Source of the DNA: Ellagibacter isourolithinifaciens
GTDB lineage: Bacteria; Actinomycetota; Coriobacteriia; Coriobacteriales; Eggerthellaceae
Reading direction: 5' to 3'
NCBI RefSeq assembly: GCF_008831035.1
Contig: NZ_WAJR01000002.1
Coordinates: 62,001-126,000, forward strand
DNA length: 64,000 bases
The position numbers and the translations under genes were made by a program. Below, in pieces: positions 58,883 through 64,000 of the stretch. Each line of letters starts with the position of its first letter. Positions within the stretch are counted from its first letter, which is position 1. A model generated the notes under the pieces. It saw nothing but the letters and a program-made list of their open reading frames with translations. It ran no database searches and was not told the DNA's origin.

Positions 58883-60199
58883 TTGCGTACTTTGCATAAA
58901 ACGGGGGCGCTGTGCCCGACGTGCCTGAAGGAGCTGCCGGCGGAGGTCTACGCCGACGACGAGGGGGTCGTGTGGATGACGCGCACGTGTCCCGAGCACG
59001 GCAAGCTCGACACGCGTATGTGGCCTTCTGCCGAGCACTACGAGTGGCTGCTCTCCGAGGCGTTCGAGAAGACCAAGCCGCAAAACACCATCCCCGTGAC
59101 GGACAAGTGCCCGTTCGGGTGCGGAACCTGCGCGCGCCACGAGCGCCGCGGCACGCTGCTCGAGATCGAGGTCACGCGCAACTGCAACCTGCATTGCCCC
59201 GTGTGCTTCATGAGCGCCGAGACCGGCGAGGGCGATCCGACGCTCGATGAGATCTCGGCGATGTACGATGTGATCGCGAACGCGGTGGGAACCGACGGCG
59301 CGGTGCAGATCACCGGCGGCGAGCCTACCTGCCGCAAGGATTTGGTCGACATCATCTATATGGGCCGCGAGAAGGGCTTCTGGGGGATCGAGGTCAACAC
59401 GAACGGCTTGGTCATCGCGAACAAGGAAGGTTATCTTGAGGACCTTGTCGCCGCAGGTCTCACGGGCGTGTACCTCTCTTTCGACGGCCTTACGGGCGAC
59501 GTGTACAAGGGCACGTGCGGGCGCGACATCCTGGCAACCAAGCTCAAGGTGATCGAGCGCTGTCGCGAGGTTGGCATCCAGGTGGTGCTCTCCGTCGCGG
59601 TCGTTTCCGGTCTCAACGACGACCAGCTGGGCGACCTTCTGCGCTTCTCGCTTGAAAACGCCGATGTCGTCGCCGGTCTGGCGCTGCAGCCTGCCTTCAC
59701 TTCCGGGCGCTTTGATGCCGAGCGAGCCATGCCCATGAGCGCAGGCGACGTTATCTTCGATCTGGCCGAGCAGTCCGACGGCCTTCTGCGCGTGGAGGAC
59801 ATCTGGCCGCTCGGGTGCTCCAACCCGCTGTGCGACACCGGCGTGTTCCTGGTTCACGGCACCCCGCCCGAGGGCGTGCCCGCGCATCCGTCCGGCTTCT
59901 ATCCCGCGACGCGCGCGATGACGACCGAGGAATATCGCGAGGGCTACAGCCCCGACAGCCCGCAGGGCTCGGTATTTTTGGATATCCTCTCCAAGAAGGG
60001 CGTCGAGGTGAAAAGCGGCCTGTCGGTCATCATCATGAACTACATGGACGCCGTCTCCATGGACACGCAACGTTTGCGCGAGTGTTCCATGATGGTCACC
60101 GTGCCTGATGGGCGTGCCATTCCGTTCTGCTCGTACCACCTGACGGATTCATCGGGACGACGCGTATATCCGCCTTGGTGCAAGGAAGAATTGCGGTAG
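58883..60199 (+). CDS. Radical SAM protein with extra cysteine motifs (TrsS/tetraether-synthase-like group)
   Basis: 438 residues from the TTG at 58883, preceded by AGGACGAG. The N-terminus has a CxxC (Cys11/Cys14) and CPEHG (Cys36), then KCPFGCGTCARH, then the radical SAM motif CNLHCPVC (Cys101, Cys105, Cys108) and ITGGEPTCRKDL. The combination of CPxC...CPEHG, CPxxCGxC and CNLxCPxCF is typical of the group that contains tetraether lipid synthase and the TrsS proteins. Late cysteines (CSNPLCDTG, CSYHL) could hold further clusters. The substrate is unknown. It is followed after five bases by the ferredoxin-DUF169 gene. Confidence 0.8.
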   Translation: MRTLHKTGALCPTCLKELPAEVYADDEGVVWMTRTCPEHGKLDTRMWPSAEHYEWLLSEAFEKTKPQNTIPVTDKCPFGCGTCARHERRGTLLEIEVTRNCNLHCPVCFMSAETGEGDPTLDEISAMYDVIANAVGTDGAVQITGGEPTCRKDLVDIIYMGREKGFWGIEVNTNGLVIANKEGYLEDLVAAGLTGVYLSFDGLTGDVYKGTCGRDILATKLKVIERCREVGIQVVLSVAVVSGLNDDQLGDLLRFSLENADVVAGLALQPAFTSGRFDAERAMPMSAGDVIFDLAEQSDGLLRVEDIWPLGCSNPLCDTGVFLVHGTPPEGVPAHPSGFYPATRAMTTEEYREGYSPDSPQGSVFLDILSKKGVEVKSGLSVIIMNYMDAVSMDTQRLRECSMMVTVPDGRAIPFCSYHLTDSSGRRVYPPWCKEELR

Positions 60200-60204
60200 C
60201 GAAC

Positions 60205-61230
60205 ATGGATACTCAAGATCAGATCGCGTTGTGGGATGCCTCCAACGACGCGAGCGAGACCGTTTACTCGGTGACCAACGATGCATCGCGCTGCGTGAAG
60301 TGCGGCCTGTGCATCGCGTTTTGCCCCTGCAACGTGCTCGAGGCGAACGAGGAGGGCTATCCCCTCGCGGCGCACATCGACAACTGCGTGGGGTGCACCA
60401 CGTGCGCGGGCAACTGTCCCCAGCGTGCGCTCACCGTTGAATGCGAGGGGGACGCAACGTACGATCCCTTCGCGGACGAGCCGCGCGCCGAGCCGATCGA
60501 CTCCGAGCTTCACCGGCACTATGCTGAGCTGGAGCGCACCATCATGGACAAGCTCGACCTTCGCTGGCGTCCCGTTGCGGTGAGCCTTATCGACAAGGAC
60601 GAGCTCCTGCCCGACGTTCCCATGCCCTCTGAGAACCTGCGTTTTTGCCAGGCGATGATGGCGGCGCGCCGCGGGGCGAGCATCCTTATGCCGCCGTTTC
60701 GCCATTCGTGCCCTGATGGCACGTCGATTTTCGGTATGACGGGTGTCCCCGAGAAGCTGGCGACGGGCGAGATTTACGTGCTCTTCCACAAGGTGGTGAA
60801 CGCGGAAGCCGCTGCGCGCATGGTGCGCGAGCGCCCGACGCTTCCACCGCATAGCCGCCGCGCCACCTACGTCGCACCGCTTTCGAAGACGGTGCGCAAG
60901 CCCGAAGTGGTCGTGTTCACCGGTACGCCCGAGCAGATGATGTGGCTGTGCATGTCGATGAGCTACTACAGCGGCCATCGCTTCGATTTCCATGCATCGG
61001 GATTTAACTCGATGTGTGTGGAAGCGGTGCTGTATCCCCTGATGAAGGAGGAGCCGAACATCACGTTCGGGTGCTACGGCTGCCGCGCGGCGACCGATAT
61101 CGGCGAGGACATGATGTTTATGGGAATCCCGACCGATCGCTTGGAGACGGTGGCGCAGGGGCTGACCGAGCTTTCGCTGAAGGCTATCCCCCATTCGCGC
61201 ATGAAGATCTACGTGCCGCCCATTATGTAG
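60205..61230 (+). CDS. Ferredoxin-DUF169 fusion protein
   Basis: 341 residues from the ATG at 60205. The N-terminal ferredoxin has two 4Fe-4S sites (CVKCGLCIAFC at 30-40 and CVGCTTCAGNC at 61-71). The remainder (RWRPVAVSLIDKDELLPDVP, RFCQAMMAARRGASILMP, VVVFTGTPEQMMWLCMSMSYYSG, ITFGCYGCRAATDIGEDMMFMGIP) is a DUF169 domain with a C-x2-C. DUF169 proteins are of unknown activity and often accompany redox or cofactor genes in anaerobes. The fusion suggests a cluster-dependent redox or sulfur-transfer role. Confidence 0.82.
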   Translation: MDTQDQIALWDASNDASETVYSVTNDASRCVKCGLCIAFCPCNVLEANEEGYPLAAHIDNCVGCTTCAGNCPQRALTVECEGDATYDPFADEPRAEPIDSELHRHYAELERTIMDKLDLRWRPVAVSLIDKDELLPDVPMPSENLRFCQAMMAARRGASILMPPFRHSCPDGTSIFGMTGVPEKLATGEIYVLFHKVVNAEAAARMVRERPTLPPHSRRATYVAPLSKTVRKPEVVVFTGTPEQMMWLCMSMSYYSGHRFDFHASGFNSMCVEAVLYPLMKEEPNITFGCYGCRAATDIGEDMMFMGIPTDRLETVAQGLTELSLKAIPHSRMKIYVPPIM

Positions 61231-61244
61231 CGTAAGGCCAGTTC

Positions 61245-61682
61245 ATGAGCGATTTGTTTACGCTGCGCCCAGCGCGCGAGGGCGATTGGGAACTTATCAA
61301 CTACTATGCGTATCGCGAGGGGATGGATGCCATTCCCTCGCTTGAGAACGTCACCGTCGCGGCAAACGGGGACGATGACTGCGTGGGCTTTTGTCGTCTG
61401 GCGTTCAGCGAGGCGGGAATCGCGCACGTGAATCCCGTGGTCATAAACGAGCAATGGCGCGGGTACGGCGTCGGGCGGGCGCTCATCGACGATGCTCGAG
61501 CGCATCACGATGAGATTCGCCTGGTGGCGCGCGGGAAGTCGATTGGGTTCTATCGCGTTTTGGGATTTACCGAGATTTCCTGGGACGATATCGCCCCAGG
61601 TGTGACGGAGGAATGCGACGGGTGCCCGCTCATCGAGGAATGTGGTCCGCTTCCCATGGGGTGGAAGCGCGAGGGTGCGTAA
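61245..61682 (+). CDS. GNAT family N-acetyltransferase with cysteine tail
   Basis: 145 residues: LRPAREGDWELINYYAYREGM at the N-terminus, then VNPVVINEQWRGYGVGRALIDDARAHHDEIRLVARGKSIGFYRVLGF, which includes the acetyl-CoA loop (R/Q)GxGxGRAL. The C-terminal EECDGCPLIEECGPLPMGW carries three cysteines in a CxxC-x5-C pattern, found in a subset of GNATs from anaerobes. It is the last gene of the redox cluster. Confidence 0.82.
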   Translation: MSDLFTLRPAREGDWELINYYAYREGMDAIPSLENVTVAANGDDDCVGFCRLAFSEAGIAHVNPVVINEQWRGYGVGRALIDDARAHHDEIRLVARGKSIGFYRVLGFTEISWDDIAPGVTEECDGCPLIEECGPLPMGWKREGA

Positions 61683-61717
61683 GGGCTCCGGGAAAAGCGA
61701 ATCGAGAAACAAGTGCG

Positions 61718-61758
61718 GGGCTCTGCCATTGTCGAGGTGGCAGAGCCCTGTGTTTTTC
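61718..61758. terminator. Terminator at the end of the redox cluster
   Basis: GGGCTCTGCCA / TGGCAGAGCCC perfect 11-bp stem followed by a T-rich stretch; it lies between convergent genes. Confidence 0.88.
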
Positions 61759-61853
61759 TTTGGGTTGAGCGGTGGTGCGCGAGCCCAAGGTGATCACAGC
61801 GGTGGAGAGTCTCCTTGGTTGCCGGGATCGGTTCCTCGCGGCTTGCGGGCTTG

Positions 61854-62423
61854 CTACAGCACGCGGTCGGTGGCATAGGTGCCATGCTGCACGCAGAGGA
61901 GCATATCGTGGGGAATGAGCCGGCCTTTTTTGTCGCGTTTGCAGTCGATATGCGCTTTTTCCACGCTGCAGATGACAAGCAGGTGATCGCCGGCTTGCTG
62001 AATATCGTTCACCCCGCAAACTTCCCATGCGTACGCGAGCTCGGGTACGGGAACGGGGGAGCCGTTTTCGGCGGTGGCGATGAAATGGGGGACCTGCGAG
62101 GCCTTATCGACGATGTTTCCCGAGGTGGTGCCACAGTATTCTGCAAGCTCGACGGCCTTTTCGGTTGCGGGAAGCGCGGTGATACTGCAGGCTCTCGATT
62201 GCTGGATGAGCTGCATGGTGCGCGATTTCGCACGGAGGGCGAAGGCGATGAGCGGAGGATTATGGGAGAGGGGCGTGACCCAGATGACGGTGGCGAAGCA
62301 GGTTTCGCCGTTTGGGCCGCACGCGCCGATGATGATCATGGGGCGCGGGTCTTGCAGCGCGGCGATGTCGCGGCCGGTCACTGCGGGGTATTCTTGCGCG
62401 CGACGCGCGGATGATTCGCTCAT
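61854..62423 (-). CDS. Flavin reductase-like FMN-binding protein
   Basis: 189 residues from the ATG at 62423, which follows AAAGGAG. RPMIIIGACGPNGETCFATVIWVTPLSHNPPLIAFALRAKSRTMQLI is the split-barrel flavin-binding domain of the flavin reductase-like family, and CSVEKAHIDCKRDKKGRLIPHDMLLCVQHGTYATD closes it. Family members reduce flavins or carry FMN for ring-opening or desulfurisation oxygenases, or act as stand-alone NAD(P)H:flavin reductases. It is downstream of, and on the same strand as, a PadR regulator. Confidence 0.85.
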   Translation of the reverse strand: MSESSARRAQEYPAVTGRDIAALQDPRPMIIIGACGPNGETCFATVIWVTPLSHNPPLIAFALRAKSRTMQLIQQSRACSITALPATEKAVELAEYCGTTSGNIVDKASQVPHFIATAENGSPVPVPELAYAWEVCGVNDIQQAGDHLLVICSVEKAHIDCKRDKKGRLIPHDMLLCVQHGTYATDRVL

Positions 62424-62509
62424 GGGGCTCCTTTTCCAGGTGAGAGATAACGATTGCAGAGCTCTCGCAGTCGAGGGGCTCACCGCCATGAGCGAATCGA
62501 GTGCGAAAG

Positions 62510-62941
62510 CTAGTGCGAGCAGGTCGGTGCGTCGGGAAGCTCGATGCCGAGCGCGTCGGCGGCGTCCTTGCGAAGCTCTTCGAGTGTGAGCTCGTAGCAG
62601 GCGAGTGCGTCGATCCAGCGGCGCAGGCAACGACGCCCCTTTTCCGTAAGCTTGAACAGGCGTTTCGCTGATCCCTCGGCGGGAGTTTCCCACTCAGAGG
62701 TGACAAGCCCCGATTCCTCCATGCGCTTGAGCGCGCGGTACACGCCAGTCGCGTCGGGTTTCTTTCCGCCAAACATCGGGGAGCTGGCCGCTTGCTGGAC
62801 GATGATGTAGCCATGAAGCGGGGTTTCCGATTGGGCAAGCAGGGTGAGAATGGTGGGTTGGGAAAGACGATTGAGCGATTTGCCCAGCTCGGCGCATTCC
62901 TTCAAGTCGTCATCCGACTTTGGATGGCAGCTGCTCCACAT
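62510..62941 (-). CDS. PadR-family transcriptional regulator
   Basis: 143 residues with the PadR winged helix LSQPTILTLLAQSETPLHGYIIVQQA and VYRALKRMEESGLVTSEWETPAEGSAKRLFKLTEKGRRCLRRWI. The C-terminal helix gives dimerisation. PadR proteins repress detoxification or transport genes, often including themselves. The flavin reductase-like gene behind it is the probable target. Confidence 0.85.
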   Translation of the reverse strand: MWSSCHPKSDDDLKECAELGKSLNRLSQPTILTLLAQSETPLHGYIIVQQAASSPMFGGKKPDATGVYRALKRMEESGLVTSEWETPAEGSAKRLFKLTEKGRRCLRRWIDALACYELTLEELRKDAADALGIELPDAPTCSH

Positions 62942-62962
62942 AATGCAGGACCTCTTTCGTAC

Positions 62963-62972
62963 ACGTATACGT
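62963..62972 (-). promoter_or_regulatory. Palindromic candidate PadR operator
   Basis: ACGTATACGT is a perfect 10-bp palindrome just upstream of the PadR coding start, in an AT-richer patch. The rest of the gap to 63214 holds no gene that I can identify. Confidence 0.5.
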
Positions 62973-63214
62973 CTGAAACAACTTCTTATTATCGCTCAAA
63001 GCCAATCAGCCTGCCAATCTTTTCCGTAAGATTACAGGGGCATTCGGTTAGTCGCGCGAGCGCGGCGGATTGCTCGTTAGCCGAAGTGCGCAAGGATGTG
63101 CCACTGCCGATTGATTTTCTGCTTTGACGGTCATGGGGACTTCCAACCTTCGCGAATCACCTAGAATAGGTGTGGAAAAAGCGCCGCCCGCGCCTGACGA
63201 CAAGGAGCTCTCAT

Positions 63215-64000
63215 ATGTGCGGAATCGTGGGATATACTGGTAAACGCCCAGCTCAGGGCATTCTCATTCAGGGTTTGACACGGCTTGAGTACCGCGGTTA
63301 CGATTCGGCTGGCATCGCGGTGCAGGAGGGCGACTCCCTTGCTGTCATTCATCGCAAAGGCAAGGTGGCGAGTCTGGAGCACACGCTGTCGCATTTTGAT
63401 TTCCAGGGCACGTGCGGCATCGGGCACACGCGTTGGGCTACGCATGGCAAACCGAGCGAAGCGAACGCGCACCCGCACACTTCTTGCGGCGGGCATATCG
63501 CCGTCGTGCACAACGGCATCATCGAGAACTTCGCTGAGCTGCGCGAAGAGCTTGAAGGTCGCGGGCACGTGTTCACGAGCGAGACCGATACCGAGGTCGT
63601 CGCCCATCTTCTTGAAGAGGCCTATCAGGGCGATCTCGTTGCGGCGCTGCGCGATGCGTGCTCTCGCATTGTGGGCGCCTACGGCCTTGCCGCTGTTTGC
63701 GACATGGAGCCGGGCGTCATCGCGGTCACGCGCAAGGATTCCCCGATTGTTATCGGGCAAGGGGAAGACGGCGCATACGTCGCTTCCGACATGATTGCCA
63801 TGATCGACGCCACGCGTGACGTCGTCATCTTGGGGGACGGCGAGTACGCGCGCATGACCGCGTCGGGCATCGAATACACCGACGAGGCGGGGCGTGCGAT
63901 CGAGCCGCGCATCACGCATGTCGATTGGGACCTTGACCTGGCAGAAAAGGGCGGATACCCCGATTTCATGCTGAAGGAAATTCATGAGCAGCCGCGCGTC
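63215..64000 (+). CDS. glmS: Glutamine-fructose-6-phosphate aminotransferase, N-terminal part
   Basis: 262 residues are visible before the window ends. It starts MCGIVGYTGKRPAQ with the N-terminal Cys nucleophile of the glutaminase domain exposed after Met removal. YRGYDSAGIAV, IGHTRWATHGKPSEANAHPH, VVHNGIIENFAELREEL, SETDTEVVAHL and PDFMLKEIHEQP are conserved blocks of GlmS. It makes glucosamine-6-phosphate for peptidoglycan. The ATG follows AAGGAG. The C-terminal isomerase domains lie outside the window. Confidence 0.96.
   Translation, partial: MCGIVGYTGKRPAQGILIQGLTRLEYRGYDSAGIAVQEGDSLAVIHRKGKVASLEHTLSHFDFQGTCGIGHTRWATHGKPSEANAHPHTSCGGHIAVVHNGIIENFAELREELEGRGHVFTSETDTEVVAHLLEEAYQGDLVAALRDACSRIVGAYGLAAVCDMEPGVIAVTRKDSPIVIGQGEDGAYVASDMIAMIDATRDVVILGDGEYARMTASGIEYTDEAGRAIEPRITHVDWDLDLAEKGGYPDFMLKEIHEQPRV

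Noticed and set aside
1-64000. CRISPR arrays, prophage or integrase genes
   Set aside because: No regularly spaced repeats, phage structural genes or integrases were seen on either strand.

Overview
This 64 kb chromosomal window looks like a member of the Eggerthellales (class Coriobacteriia, high-GC Gram-positive anaerobes such as Eggerthella, Slackia, Adlercreutzia or Denitrobacterium). The evidence is a high-GC genome with strong third-position GC, a LuxR regulator fused to a many-helix membrane domain beside a molybdopterin oxidoreductase, several soluble molybdopterin/FeS enzymes, T-box leaders, and the order accC - Asp23 - nusB - xseB - dxs. I saw no tRNA, rRNA, CRISPR array, insertion sequence or prophage.

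Layout. 1-3526 is a housekeeping operon. 3681-5268 is a HipB/HipA-like toxin-antitoxin pair under a palindromic operator. 5557-7783 holds an ammonium channel with its PII protein and a Fur/PerR regulator. 7887-10305 is a decayed DNA methyltransferase and an AAA-type ATPase. 10590-17043 is a catabolic or respiratory cassette: membrane LuxR regulator, small zinc-ribbon gene (antisense), cytoplasmic molybdopterin enzyme, FeS partner, small unknown protein and MFS transporter. 17224-24228 is housekeeping and DNA repair (rpsA, coaE, uvrB, dtd, recN), with LexA-type boxes before uvrB and recN. 24461-26059 is a membrane-anchored polysaccharide deacetylase. 26192-29744 is a complete ECF transporter behind a T-box whose specifier reads as UGG, so tryptophan is the predicted signal.

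29753-34666 is an accessory island flanked by two diverged direct repeats of about 550 bp. It holds an AT-richer zinc-ribbon membrane protein, a small membrane protein, an HTH gene with an in-frame stop, a promoter whose spacer is mostly an 11-base C/G homopolymer, a MazEF pair and a zinc macrodomain hydrolase. The first repeat carries only the tails of mazF and of the macrodomain gene.

34856-39406 is an arsenic-type cluster: an ArsM-like methyltransferase, a G3E GTPase and an ArsM-ArsS fusion (methyltransferase plus radical SAM). 39685-49501 holds an RlpA-like secreted protein, a histidine phosphatase, a cystine-type symporter, a GNAT acetyltransferase, T-box-controlled pheST and a PhnP-like hydrolase. 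49927-61682 is a large redox cluster: a 956-residue molybdopterin enzyme with a repeated C-terminal extension, a four-cluster ferredoxin subunit, an NrfD membrane subunit, an HdrB-like CCG protein, a second molybdopterin enzyme, a DUF2064 glycosyltransferase (a family tied to arsenosugar synthesis), a radical SAM protein, a ferredoxin-DUF169 protein and a GNAT. It has no obvious characterised equivalent and is my best candidate for an undescribed system. The window closes with a flavin reductase-like protein, a PadR regulator and the start of glmS.

Limits: everything here is from reading the sequence and remembered family signatures. No alignment, structure prediction or database search was run.
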